Source: Planctomycetaceae bacterium UBA2972
Lineage (GTDB): Bacteria; Planctomycetota; Planctomycetia; Pirellulales; Pirellulaceae
Length of the DNA: 45,847 nt
Reading direction: 5' to 3'
NCBI GenBank assembly: GCA_002348315.1
Contig: DEAW01000227.1
Location: forward strand, 1-45,847
Made by a program: the position numbers and the translations under genes. The notes below the pieces were generated by a model, which had not been told where the DNA came from, did no database searches, and was given only the letters and a program-made list of their open reading frames with translations. Below, in pieces: positions 27,641-38,596 of this stretch. Numbering within the stretch: the stretch's first letter is position 1; every line of letters starts with the position of its first letter.

Positions 27641-28384
27641 ATGGTTTTGTTGGATTCCCAGCTCGCCGAATACAATGCGCAAGGGCATTTGACCATCAAC
27701 GACTTCTATTCTTCAGAAATCGTTGCAAAAATCACGGACGACATCAATCAATGGGCCGCAGAAACCCGAGCGAGCCTGAGTCCCGAAGACGAACGTTGGT
27801 ACCTTGAACAGGATGTTCCGGACGGAGTTTCCCTGTTTAGGAAACTTGATAATCCGATCTACAACCGCCCGTTCTTACGTAAACTACTCGTCACACCACG
27901 CCTACTCGCTATCGCTGAACAACTGATCGGAACAAACTTATCCGTCTTTTTCAGCCAGGTCTTTATGAAGCCGGCGAAACATGGTGGCCCCAAACCTGTT
28001 CATCAGGACAATTTCTATTTTGGGCCGGCAGATGAAGATCGGGTACTAACCGTGTGGGTGGCAATCGACGATGCCACCACAGAGAACGGGTGCCTGTACT
28101 ATGGCGATGGAAGCCACAAGACCGGCGTTCACCAGCACGTCGCTCCGGCTGGCGAACCCTTTAATCTCATGGTACCTGCCGATATCGCAGTAAACTTTCC
28201 GATGACGGCAGCCCCTGTAAACGCTGGTGGTCTTTCACTGCATCACGGCAGTACATTCCATCAGTCGTCAGAGAACACCAGTGAGCTTCCCCGACGCGCC
28301 TTAGCAATGCACTTTATTCCTCAGGACATGCCGTTGGTCAGTCCGGGTTTGGATTACGACCTCAGTGTGGTCGTCAACTTTTAG
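27641..28384 (+). CDS. Phytanoyl-CoA dioxygenase (PhyH) family protein
   Basis: A 247-residue Fe(II)/2-oxoglutarate-dependent oxygenase. The iron site is His121-x-Asp123 (VHQDNFYFG) plus a distal His207 (HGSTFHQS), and Arg218 or Arg219 is placed to bind 2-oxoglutarate. The frame extends upstream into trhO, but the ATG at 27641 follows GGAG and lies one base after the trhO stop. No signal peptide, so it acts in the cytoplasm. Members of the family hydroxylate lipids, amino acids or natural products; the substrate here is unknown. The sulfatase series starts 70 bp downstream. Confidence 0.92.
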   Translation: MVLLDSQLAEYNAQGHLTINDFYSSEIVAKITDDINQWAAETRASLSPEDERWYLEQDVPDGVSLFRKLDNPIYNRPFLRKLLVTPRLLAIAEQLIGTNLSVFFSQVFMKPAKHGGPKPVHQDNFYFGPADEDRVLTVWVAIDDATTENGCLYYGDGSHKTGVHQHVAPAGEPFNLMVPADIAVNFPMTAAPVNAGGLSLHHGSTFHQSSENTSELPRRALAMHFIPQDMPLVSPGLDYDLSVVVNF

Positions 28385-28454
28385 GTCAGCCAGGAGTCGC
28401 TTCCTTACAAAGACTTTCCATGAGCAACGCTCGTTGCAATAAAGCTTAATAACT

Positions 28455-30239
<1,785 letters not shown>

Positions 30240-30256
30240 TAAAGAGTACTGTCAAT

Positions 30257-32914
30257 ATGAGACTTCCAATCCAAATCGGACAACTGCTACTGCTTTGCCT
30301 GCTAGCGACAAAATGTAACGCTCGACAGCCTAATGTCATTTTTATTCTTGCCGACGACCTCGGTTACAGCGAGCTCGGTTGTTATGGCAACGATTTCAAC
30401 GAAACTCCATCACTCGACAAACTTAGTCAACAGGGCATGCGGTTCACAGATGCCTATGCAGCTGCACCGGTCTGCTCGCCTTATCGAGCGTCCCTGCTAA
30501 CCGGTTTACACCCGGCTCGCATCGGAATCCTGGATTATCTCCGACCAAATTCAGCCTTTGCGTTGTCTCCGGCGCACTATACATTACCCGAAGCGTTTAA
30601 GGCCAACGGGTACACCACGGGGTTTATCGGGAAGTGGCATCTGACCGGATACAAATATCACGACTCTGAATTTGAAATCCGTCCCACTCAGCATGGCTTT
30701 GATACGGAAGTCGGTGGCGAAGTCAAAGGCGTTGGTAATGGTGCGAACTTCTGGCCTTACGTTTTTCGTGATCAACCAATCCGCTGGCTCGATTTCAAAG
30801 ACAATAAACTCGGCGACGACGAATACCTTGTCGACCGCATGAACCACGAAGCGATTGAATTCATCGAGAAGAATCAGGAACAACCTTTCTTTCTCTATCT
30901 CAGCCACTACTCAACACATTCCATCCTCAATGGACGTCCTGACAAAGTTAAGAAGTACATTGCGAAACACCCACCCGGAAAGAGCAGTCGTACGCGTTGC
31001 TATCTATGTCAGGACAACGGCTATCAAGGGGATGTCAACCATCACTGGGCTCAGGATCATAACCCACACCTGGCTGCTATGCTGGAATCGATTGATGACG
31101 GGGTGGGCATGATCATGGCGAAACTGGAGGCACTCGGTTTGGCCGACGACACGATTCTGATTTTCTCCAGTGATAATGGAGGAGAGATCAACGTGACGTC
31201 CAATGCTCCACTGAGGGGAGGCAAGAGTCAACTCTATGAAGGCGGTATCCGTGTACCTTTAATTGTCCGCTGGCCGGGACAAGTCCCTCCAGGACAAGCA
31301 ACCAATGCCTACACTTCCAGTACCGATTTCTTTCCCACACTCATCGATGCATGCAACTTGAAATTACCCGCAGAAGTTGGTGAACATCAATTTGATGGCA
31401 CGAGTGTCCTGGGGGATTGGCAGGGAGCTAAACAACGACGAGCTCGCCGGGATTTACACTGGCACTACCCGTTGGAAAAGCCACACTTCTTAGGAGGTGT
31501 CTCGGCAGGAGCGATCCGGGCTGGCAACTGGAAATTAATCGAGTTCTTTGAAACCGGGGAACTTCAACTTTTCGAGCTGGAATCTGATCTCGGTGAAACA
31601 AAAAACATTGCCGGGCAACATCCGCAGTTAGTTGAAAGTCTGTATTCGCGATTGCTTCAATGGCGAGAACGAGTGGGTGCCAGAACCTGTTCGACATTGC
31701 AAATGACACGAAGTGCCAACGCCATCTTTGAAGATGCATTTTCGCCTGAACTTGTTAGTGATCGCTGGTCGGTTACCGGGGATTACACTGTGGAACAGGG
31801 GACACTCATTCGCACTGACCATTCCACGGAATCGGCTCGTATCTTTCTTAAAAAGCCGGAATACAAAGACGTTGTCGTTAAGTTCGACTTTCAGTTTCGA
31901 GGGACTGAAGACATCCGTTTCTTAACCGGGACATCCGGGAAATATAATGTCGTGGTCCATATCCATCAGGATCGTTTCTTTTTACAAACGGCTGCTGACC
32001 AAACCGTACCGTTTTTTCCTGCCGTCCATGGAATCTGTGCTTATGACTTTCAGCCTAACCAGTGGTACACTATGACCGTGGAAATCGCTGAGGACGAAGT
32101 GCTGGCGCATATCGACCGCGAGCATTTCGTCTATGCTCAACATCCCATCATCGATCGCACTCGCACGTATTTCGCTTTCCAAACTGCGTCAGCCGGTGCG
32201 ACTCTCGACAATGTCCAGTTATTAAAAGGTTTCAAACTTAAAGAATGGGAAGATCGGCGACCACAATTCATCGAAGCACAGGAGCAACGTCAACCTGTTG
32301 AAATGCCGGTTCGTGAGCGATGGGAACACTTAAAGAGAAACACCCACGATCAACTCTATCGCGCTGAACCGGATTACAAAGACATCGTGGATCGATTAGC
32401 CGCAGCAAAACAGCAACAGCACGAACGCTACCCCGAAGTCTTTAGCTCCATCAAACAGGTTCGCAAACCGCTGCTGGACATGAAGAAAGATCTGGCTGCA
32501 AATAACGAAACCTACAAAGAATTGAATCAAGCCATCAATCAGGCAAAGCAGGCTCAAAGACGTTATGTGCTGGAGAAATATCCGGAATTGGAAACACTAC
32601 CAGCCAGTAGATATGCAGCCGAATTCGAGCATCGTCGTAAACGCCTCTCCGGAGACCGTGGCTATGCCGACTTATTACTTCGACAGACTGAAGCTGAACT
32701 GGCGATACAAAAAGCCTTCCCGATGTTATTTCTTACTAACGAGCAAATCCAGGCAAAACAACGTGAGGCCCGGGCGGAACTCAAAAGCAATCCGGAATTC
32801 CAGCAAATGCTTAAAGAGGTCGCCAGCCTGGTACAAGCCGAAATGCAATATCGACATCAACACAACCCGGAACTCAAAGCACTCTGGGAACAACTTTTCA
32901 AAAAAGAGGACTAA
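30257..32914 (+). CDS. Sulfatase-jelly roll-helical repeat fusion
   Basis: An 885-residue exported protein (signal peptide cleaved near NA at 22). Residues about 24-475 are a type I sulfatase: Asp33/Asp34, formylglycine Cys73 in CSPYR, GKWHLTG, and Asp306/Asn307. Residues about 485-660 resemble a concanavalin-like DUF1080 (3-keto-disaccharide hydrolase) domain. Residues about 665-885 are highly charged, mostly helical, and contain about four divergent repeats of roughly 48 residues marked by YPEV (725), YPEL (775), FPML (821) and NPEL (870). The repeat tail is not part of any sulfatase family I know. The tandem arrangement with the previous sulfatase suggests cotranscription. Confidence 0.92.
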   Translation: MRLPIQIGQLLLLCLLATKCNARQPNVIFILADDLGYSELGCYGNDFNETPSLDKLSQQGMRFTDAYAAAPVCSPYRASLLTGLHPARIGILDYLRPNSAFALSPAHYTLPEAFKANGYTTGFIGKWHLTGYKYHDSEFEIRPTQHGFDTEVGGEVKGVGNGANFWPYVFRDQPIRWLDFKDNKLGDDEYLVDRMNHEAIEFIEKNQEQPFFLYLSHYSTHSILNGRPDKVKKYIAKHPPGKSSRTRCYLCQDNGYQGDVNHHWAQDHNPHLAAMLESIDDGVGMIMAKLEALGLADDTILIFSSDNGGEINVTSNAPLRGGKSQLYEGGIRVPLIVRWPGQVPPGQATNAYTSSTDFFPTLIDACNLKLPAEVGEHQFDGTSVLGDWQGAKQRRARRDLHWHYPLEKPHFLGGVSAGAIRAGNWKLIEFFETGELQLFELESDLGETKNIAGQHPQLVESLYSRLLQWRERVGARTCSTLQMTRSANAIFEDAFSPELVSDRWSVTGDYTVEQGTLIRTDHSTESARIFLKKPEYKDVVVKFDFQFRGTEDIRFLTGTSGKYNVVVHIHQDRFFLQTAADQTVPFFPAVHGICAYDFQPNQWYTMTVEIAEDEVLAHIDREHFVYAQHPIIDRTRTYFAFQTASAGATLDNVQLLKGFKLKEWEDRRPQFIEAQEQRQPVEMPVRERWEHLKRNTHDQLYRAEPDYKDIVDRLAAAKQQQHERYPEVFSSIKQVRKPLLDMKKDLAANNETYKELNQAINQAKQAQRRYVLEKYPELETLPASRYAAEFEHRRKRLSGDRGYADLLLRQTEAELAIQKAFPMLFLTNEQIQAKQREARAELKSNPEFQQMLKEVASLVQAEMQYRHQHNPELKALWEQLFKKED

Positions 32915-32952
32915 GCATAACCGTCTCTGCAATTCCTAACGATTGTTCACAA

Positions 32953-33324
32953 ATGATGCCCTATCTGGCCGTCGAAGACCCGGACGGATTAGTGCAGTTC
33001 GTGAAAACAGCTTTTGATGCCGAGTGTGTTCACCAACTACTCAATGAGGACGGGTCGGTTTACCATTCTGAATTTCGTATTGGCTCAGCCCACTTCATGA
33101 TCGGACGTGTTCCTCCGGATGCGGACTGTACTCCGGCATCGCTCTATGTCTACACAGAAGACTGTGATGCTATCTATCAAAAAACATTAGAGGCAGGCGC
33201 GGAAGTAATCATGGTTACAGCTGGTGGATGGCGTCGCGAATTGAAAACGTACCAACAGCTGAGTTACAATCACGATACGAGGAACATCGTGCCAGCCAAC
33301 AAAACCATTCCTAAACCCAGGTAG
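32953..33324 (+). CDS. VOC-family (PhnB-like) protein, probably frameshifted
   Basis: A 123-residue frame whose first 87 residues match the glyoxalase/PhnB-like VOC fold (MPYLAVEDPDGLVQFVKTAF, HSEFRIGSAHFMIG, LYVYTEDCDAIYQKTLEAGAEVIM). Family members normally continue with a FWGDR...DPFGHRW segment; here the frame instead ends in a basic sequence unlike the family. The expected C-terminus reappears in another frame at 33213-33314. About 17 residues appear missing at the junction, so an internal deletion with frameshift is likely. The N-terminus begins directly at the first strand, also shorter than usual. Could be a pseudogene or an assembly error. Confidence 0.7.
   Translation: MMPYLAVEDPDGLVQFVKTAFDAECVHQLLNEDGSVYHSEFRIGSAHFMIGRVPPDADCTPASLYVYTEDCDAIYQKTLEAGAEVIMVTAGGWRRELKTYQQLSYNHDTRNIVPANKTIPKPR
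33213..33314 (+). pseudogene. Out-of-frame C-terminal remnant of the VOC gene
   Basis: Starting at the GGT at 33213 this frame reads GYSWWMASRIENVPTAELQS and stops at TAA 33312-33314. It corresponds to the GHRWxIATHxEDVxPEEM tail of PhnB-like proteins. It has no start codon or ribosome site of its own and is explained as the displaced end of the gene at 32953. Confidence 0.6.
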
Positions 33325-33332
33325 TCATTCCT

Positions 33333-34004
33333 ATGAATTCAAAACTCTTTATCACCGGCATCTGTCTTTTATGTTCTCTGGCGTTCTGCCAGGCTGACGA
33401 ACCAAAGTTGCCCGTCCTGGCCTCCGAGCAATTTACCAAGGGCGCGGCAAATTGGGAGCCCAAAGATCCTACGGCCTGGAAGGTGGTCAAACAGGGTTCG
33501 GAGAGTTTTTACTCGATGTTCAAGGACAGTAGTTATCAACCGGAAGTCCGTTCCCCTGTGAACTTCGCTCTGCTGAAAGAAATCTCCGTCTCAGACTTTG
33601 TATTGGATGTCGACATGCGTTCGACTCAGGAGGTCTACGGACATCAGGACCTATGTCTTTTCTTTGGATATCAGGACGCATCCCATTTTTACTATGTCCA
33701 TCTTGGGCGGGAAGCAGATGCCCACGCCAACTCCATTTTTCTGGTGAATGGAAAGCCGCGAGTGAGTATCGCACAGCAGCGTACAGACGGAACCAACTGG
33801 ACGAAAGATTGGCATCATGTACGTATTAAACGCGACATTCAAACAGGTTCGATTCAGGTCTTTTTTGACGACATGAAGAAACCAGTCATGACGACGATCG
33901 ACAAACATTTTAACCATGGCCGTGTGGGCATCGGCAGTTTTGACGATACAGGCGATTTTGACAACTTCCTGTTGCGAGGATCAGTTCACAAGCCTAAGGA
34001 ATAG
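33333..34004 (+). CDS. Secreted concanavalin-like (DUF1080-type) domain protein
   Basis: A 223-residue exported protein with a signal peptide (residues 1-21, cleavage near CQA). The mature part has the alternating strand pattern of a single jelly roll: FVLDVDMRST, LCLFFGYQDASHFYYVHLG, WHHVRIKRDIQTGSIQVFFDD and GRVGIGSFDDTGDFDNF. This resembles DUF1080 / 3-keto-disaccharide hydrolase or laminin-G-like domains, and a similar module is fused to the sulfatase at 30257. Whether it hydrolyses or only binds glycan is not evident. The iduronate-sulfatase-like gene starts two bases after its stop. Confidence 0.85.
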   Translation: MNSKLFITGICLLCSLAFCQADEPKLPVLASEQFTKGAANWEPKDPTAWKVVKQGSESFYSMFKDSSYQPEVRSPVNFALLKEISVSDFVLDVDMRSTQEVYGHQDLCLFFGYQDASHFYYVHLGREADAHANSIFLVNGKPRVSIAQQRTDGTNWTKDWHHVRIKRDIQTGSIQVFFDDMKKPVMTTIDKHFNHGRVGIGSFDDTGDFDNFLLRGSVHKPKE

Positions 34005-34006
34005 AC

Positions 34007-35452
34007 ATGAAGTTCATCTCAGCATTTTTGCTCACGATAGCCCAGTTCACATCACTCGTTGCTGCTGAGCGACCCAATGTTCTATTCATCGCTATTGATG
34101 ATTTGCGCACGGATTTGCATTGCTATGGGAATGCTCAAATCCACTCTCCCAATATCGATCAACTGGCAGGAGTTGGTACGCTGTTTGAACGAGCGTACTG
34201 TCAACAGGCCGTTTGCAATCCCTCACGCAGTTCGATGCTAACCGGCCTGCGACTCGACACCTTAAATCTCTGGGATCTTCCGACCCATTTTCGGCAGCGG
34301 ATACCTGATGTCGTCACGCTTCCCCAACTTTTCAGGAACAGTGGTTACCACACTCAATGTGTGGGAAAAATTTTCCATAACTGGAGACAGGATGACTATC
34401 GGGGGGACGCAGTTTCCTGGAGCGTCGCACAGGAAATGCACTACAACTCACATGGGAACGACAAGGCGATCGTTCAGGGCAAAGTGCCTCCAGATCTCTC
34501 TGATGTGCCTAAATGCGTCATACGGGACGTTCCGGACAATGCCTATTTTGACGGCCGGGTTGCTCAGCGAGCAGTGGACGTGTTAAACGAGGTCAGGGAA
34601 AAACCCTTCTTCCTGGCCGTTGGTTTCTGGAAACCGCATTCCCATTTCAATGCTCCTAAGAAGTACTGGGATCTGTATGATCCAGCAGAAATCAAATTGC
34701 CTGAAAACCGGACACCTCCTGAGAACGTCCCGGAAATTGCCCTGCACAATGGTCAGGAGATTCTTCGTTCCTACAAAGACACACCCACCAAATATCCCAC
34801 AGACGATCAGGCTCGTGAAATGCGACGGGGATACTATGCCAACATCTCTTATATGGATGCTCAGGTTGGTAAAGTGCTTGACGAATTGGATCGTCTCAAA
34901 TTACGCGAGAACACCATTGTCGTACTGTGGTCAGATCACGGATTTCATTTAGGTGAAAACAGTCTGTGGGCCAAGACGTCGAATTTCGAATTAGACGCAC
35001 GGGTGCCCGTCATTATCTCAACACCGCAATACAATCAGTCACAAAGATCTCAGTCCCTCATTGAACTGCTGGACATCTATCCGACACTTACCGACCTGTG
35101 TAATCTCGATGCTCCGGATAATCTAGCGGGCAAGAGTCTGGTCCCCATTCTTAAGAATTCCAAAGCCAAAGTGAAACATGCGGCTCTAACTCAGCATTGT
35201 CGACCGGCCTATCCACGGCATGGCGAGGACCCGGAGGCGATGGGTTATTCGATTCGTACCGGGCGTTATCGATATACCGAATGGCGTGAATTCCAAACGC
35301 ATCACATCATTGCGCGAGAACTTTATGATCATCAACTGGACCCGCTCGAAACGAAGAATGTCATCTCTGATGCCGGACGCCTCTTATCCAATCGACTCGC
35401 CAAACAGCTTGCTCAAATTATTTCCAGACCGGCTCCCCCGGAGCAAAACTAG
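34007..35452 (+). CDS. Iduronate-2-sulfatase-like secreted sulfatase
   Basis: A 481-residue type I sulfatase with signal peptide (residues 1-20). The opening NVLFIAIDDLRTDLHCYGN with Asp31/Asp32, formylglycine Cys70 in CNPSR, and the VGFWKPHSHFNAPKKYWDLYDP segment are characteristic of the iduronate-2-sulfatase group. The second metal site is SDHGFHLGE. Such enzymes in marine and soil bacteria act on sulfated glycans; actual specificity is unknown. It is translationally close to the jelly-roll gene upstream and overlaps the convergent sulfatase gene by 35 bp at its 3' end. Confidence 0.94.
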   Translation: MKFISAFLLTIAQFTSLVAAERPNVLFIAIDDLRTDLHCYGNAQIHSPNIDQLAGVGTLFERAYCQQAVCNPSRSSMLTGLRLDTLNLWDLPTHFRQRIPDVVTLPQLFRNSGYHTQCVGKIFHNWRQDDYRGDAVSWSVAQEMHYNSHGNDKAIVQGKVPPDLSDVPKCVIRDVPDNAYFDGRVAQRAVDVLNEVREKPFFLAVGFWKPHSHFNAPKKYWDLYDPAEIKLPENRTPPENVPEIALHNGQEILRSYKDTPTKYPTDDQAREMRRGYYANISYMDAQVGKVLDELDRLKLRENTIVVLWSDHGFHLGENSLWAKTSNFELDARVPVIISTPQYNQSQRSQSLIELLDIYPTLTDLCNLDAPDNLAGKSLVPILKNSKAKVKHAALTQHCRPAYPRHGEDPEAMGYSIRTGRYRYTEWREFQTHHIIARELYDHQLDPLETKNVISDAGRLLSNRLAKQLAQIISRPAPPEQN

Positions 35453-36929
35453 GAGCCCAGGGTATGCTGCGGTCGAAGATCTGACCATAGGGCTGGTAGT
35501 CGTTATAGGGAACTGATTGAGCACGCCATTTCCTGACTCGAGCATCGTAGACATTTTGTATCTGCTTCAGCTCTTTGGTTACAGCACCACTGAGTACAAG
35601 ATTCTGTAGCTCCAACGGATCCTCGCTAATCTTAAATAACTCTTGAGTGGCCTCATAATCACCGGTTTCATAGGGCCAGTAAATATACTTGTAGTCCTGT
35701 CCAACCACCCCAAAACTCTGACAGGATCGTGGCCCCCAGACATTAATCAACTCAAGATATTGGTGAATCTTTTTCCCGGGGTCGTCATACAGTGGCATTA
35801 AATTCCGACCATCCATTCCACGCGGTGATTTGACACCGGCTAAACCCAGAATCGTTGGAGCAAAATCGATGGAGCCGGTGATCGACTCGACTCGCAACTG
35901 CTGACCACTATTTTCGTGACGGGGATCGAAAATAATCAGAGGCACTCGTGAGCCTTCTTCGTATGGCAAAACTTTGGAACCATACCCATGGGCACCACAG
36001 AAGAACCCATTGTCAGAAGTAAAAATGATTACCGTGTTATCAGCAACTCCGGCCTCATCCACCGCAGCGCGAATCATCCCCACTGCAGAATCGACAGCAT
36101 GCACTAATTGGTTATACAGCCGCATCTGGTTATCGTAATCATCTTTGTAACCCCAGCTTTCAAATCGTTCATACTGGCGACCTGTTTTACTTTGACGAGA
36201 AAATTGCAGGCTAAATTCACGACCATAGTTCGCCGGTTTCTTAAATGTTTTATTGGCATAGACTTGGTCAAACATTGGATCGACCTGATCTGGTTTGTGA
36301 GGAGCTTTGAAGCTAATCGAGAGGCAGAAGGGTTTCTTTTCTTTCGCAGCATGGTGAATAAAGTCTCTGCCAAAGGCTCCGTAAGAACGAGATGAGTGCG
36401 GAAATTCGTCTGCATACTTAGCCATACTTTTATTTTGTCGCGTGCGGTAGGACGTCTGCCCGGGGCCGGCACCCCACCAATCAAAGTCACCTTCCGGAAG
36501 AATCGGCTTTTCTTCTCCATCCGGTAACACTTCAAAGCCAATTTTTCCGGCGATCGCTGTCAGGTAACCCTGTTTGCGGAGCAACATTGGGTAACTCTGC
36601 TCCCAATGCTGCTGATGCAGCGGTCCGTGCCCAAAGTTACAGCCATGTCGATACTCGTACATGCCTGTCATCACAGTTGCACGGGAAGCCATGCAAATCG
36701 CAGTCACAGTGTAGTGTCGGTCGAACGTCACTCCGTCACGGGCAAGACTGTCAATATTGGGAGTGACAACATCTTCGTTTCCGTAACAGCCCAAGGAATA
36801 CGTATTCTGATCGTCGGTAAACAAGAAGATAATGTTTGGCCGCTGAGTCTGTCTGGCCTGAAGCAAAGAAGTCATCAGCATCAATGCTACGACAGAAATC
36901 ATTTGTCGACGTTTCATTTCAGTACCCAT
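35418..36929 (-). CDS. Secreted sulfatase, CMASR active-site variant
   Basis: A 503-residue type I sulfatase with an N-terminal signal sequence. Metal ligands Asp39/Asp40 (FLFTDDQNTYSLGCYGN) and SDNGFFCGAHG are present. The formylglycine site is CMASR with Cys79, using Ala at the usual Pro position; Ala is tolerated in the published C/S-x-P/A-x-R signature. An in-frame ATG four codons in (36917) is an alternative start. It is the last gene of the minus-strand operon, 14 bp after the previous sulfatase, and its 3' end overlaps the convergent sulfatase at 34007 by 35 bp. Confidence 0.92.
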   Translation of the reverse strand: MGTEMKRRQMISVVALMLMTSLLQARQTQRPNIIFLFTDDQNTYSLGCYGNEDVVTPNIDSLARDGVTFDRHYTVTAICMASRATVMTGMYEYRHGCNFGHGPLHQQHWEQSYPMLLRKQGYLTAIAGKIGFEVLPDGEEKPILPEGDFDWWGAGPGQTSYRTRQNKSMAKYADEFPHSSRSYGAFGRDFIHHAAKEKKPFCLSISFKAPHKPDQVDPMFDQVYANKTFKKPANYGREFSLQFSRQSKTGRQYERFESWGYKDDYDNQMRLYNQLVHAVDSAVGMIRAAVDEAGVADNTVIIFTSDNGFFCGAHGYGSKVLPYEEGSRVPLIIFDPRHENSGQQLRVESITGSIDFAPTILGLAGVKSPRGMDGRNLMPLYDDPGKKIHQYLELINVWGPRSCQSFGVVGQDYKYIYWPYETGDYEATQELFKISEDPLELQNLVLSGAVTKELKQIQNVYDARVRKWRAQSVPYNDYQPYGQIFDRSIPWAPSFAPGEPVWK

Positions 36930-36943
36930 AAATAGGAATCCGG

Positions 36944-38596
36944 TTATTGAGATAAGCCCCGAGAGGATCCCGCTTCACCAGCTGCCTGTTTAGCAAGACG
37001 TAACAGATAATCCAATGCAGGTTTGGCTTCGCGGGTTTTGAGGAGGTTCTTAGATTCCAGAGGATCGGTTTTCAGGTTGTACAGAGCTGTGGGATGCAAC
37101 TGACCTTCAAACGCATATCGATGGTCGAGAAACAATTTCCAATGCCCGTCCAACGGACCGTTGTTAGAACGCACTGCCACGACAGCGCGATCGTCGGTTC
37201 GTTGCTTCGTCGCTTCCTGATGATCGTTAGGAAAGATCGCTCCAGCTCTTACAAATTGCTGAGAGCCACGCAATGCCGCTAACTGGCTTACGCTATCTTC
37301 CGCACCTCGCCCTTCACCGGCAAGCGGCGGTAACGGTTCTCCGACCATATCGGCAAAGGTGGCGAAAAGATCGTTGAGAGCAATCAGCGAATGCTGCGTC
37401 TTACCCGGCGTCTGTGGATTTCCATCGCCTACTTTCCCGAGAGGCCAACTGGCAATAAAAGGGACTCGGTGACCACCTTCAAACGTCGAGCCTTTAAAGC
37501 TTCTCACCGGTCCGGTAAACCGCTTATCATTTTTCTCTGCTCCATTGTCACTCGTGAAAATCACGAACGTATTTTCAATTAAGGGACGACCGGGGCGACG
37601 AGGATCCTGAGTATCCTGAAGGTATGTCATCAAGCGACGCAAATGAACGTCATTCTGATATACGAAATCCTGTCGGGCACTACCGGTCGCCTGACCATCT
37701 TTATACGTGCTCGCCCCTGCAACCCGGATGCCGCCGATTTTCCCGGAAGGAGTATACGGGCCGTGGTTTGCCGGAGAGGCAAAATATAAGAAGAACGGAT
37801 TTTCGGTCGCCTGCGACGATTCTAAGAATCTCAGGGCTTGCTTATCCATCACATTTCCAACCTGCCAATAGTCATAAGAACCATCAGCCAACTGCTTACC
37901 GTTGTCTGTTGCGCCAACAATCGTTCGACCTTCTATCCACCCCGGCCCGGTTCGTTGCTCCGGAGTGTTTTTGCGATTCAGGCCGCCCGGGCCTGATGTG
38001 GGGTGGCTTCTGGAAATTCCGTAGAAGAAATCGAAGCCATGATCAATGGGGGTGTCGACCATCGGTTGGCGCAGATCGGCATCATCAAAGCCCTTAGCAA
38101 CACTCCCATCCGACTTTCGATAGGTCAGACCCAGATGCCATTTACCAACCATCCCGGTTTGATATCCGGCCAGTTGCAGCATTTCCGGCAAGGTGGTGCG
38201 TTCTTTTTCTATGAGGGGATCGCCATGATTTCCATACAGCACCCAGTGTTTCAATCGCGTCCGCCAACAATAGCGGCCCGTGATTAACGCATAGCGTGTT
38301 GTGGTACAGCGGCTATGGGGAGAATGAGCATCGGTGAATCGGATTCCCCGGCGAGACAATTCTTCCATGGCAGGCGTGTGAAGTTGCTGAGCATCACTAT
38401 TGCCGGCCCAGTCCTGATAAGCACTGCTGTCACCCGCCCCCATATCATCTGCCAAAAAGACAATAATGTTCGGCTTAACATGAGGCTGCTGAATGACGGT
38501 CTGTGCAAATGATTCCGATTGAATGCAAGCCCAGAAAGTAAACACGAGGCTCACCAGCAACAATCTCCACCATGGATGATTACGAAAACTGATCAT
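36944..38596 (-). CDS. Secreted sulfatase, CTTTR active-site variant
   Basis: A 550-residue type I sulfatase with an N-terminal signal or anchor segment (about 11-31). Metal ligands Asp50/Asp51 (FLADDMGAGDSSAY), GKWHLG and FTSDNGAEKND are present. The formylglycine site reads CTTTR with Cys97: Thr replaces the Pro or Ala of the standard motif. All other sulfatase features are intact. Its ATG overlaps the stop of the DUF1501 gene by an ATGA, so it is translationally coupled to it; the CMASR sulfatase follows after 14 bp. Confidence 0.93.
   Translation of the reverse strand: MISFRNHPWWRLLLVSLVFTFWACIQSESFAQTVIQQPHVKPNIIVFLADDMGAGDSSAYQDWAGNSDAQQLHTPAMEELSRRGIRFTDAHSPHSRCTTTRYALITGRYCWRTRLKHWVLYGNHGDPLIEKERTTLPEMLQLAGYQTGMVGKWHLGLTYRKSDGSVAKGFDDADLRQPMVDTPIDHGFDFFYGISRSHPTSGPGGLNRKNTPEQRTGPGWIEGRTIVGATDNGKQLADGSYDYWQVGNVMDKQALRFLESSQATENPFFLYFASPANHGPYTPSGKIGGIRVAGASTYKDGQATGSARQDFVYQNDVHLRRLMTYLQDTQDPRRPGRPLIENTFVIFTSDNGAEKNDKRFTGPVRSFKGSTFEGGHRVPFIASWPLGKVGDGNPQTPGKTQHSLIALNDLFATFADMVGEPLPPLAGEGRGAEDSVSQLAALRGSQQFVRAGAIFPNDHQEATKQRTDDRAVVAVRSNNGPLDGHWKLFLDHRYAFEGQLHPTALYNLKTDPLESKNLLKTREAKPALDYLLRLAKQAAGEAGSSRGLSQ

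Noticed and set aside
27139..27699. 186-residue minus-strand frame
   Set aside because: Antisense to trhO and the PhyH start; no motif.
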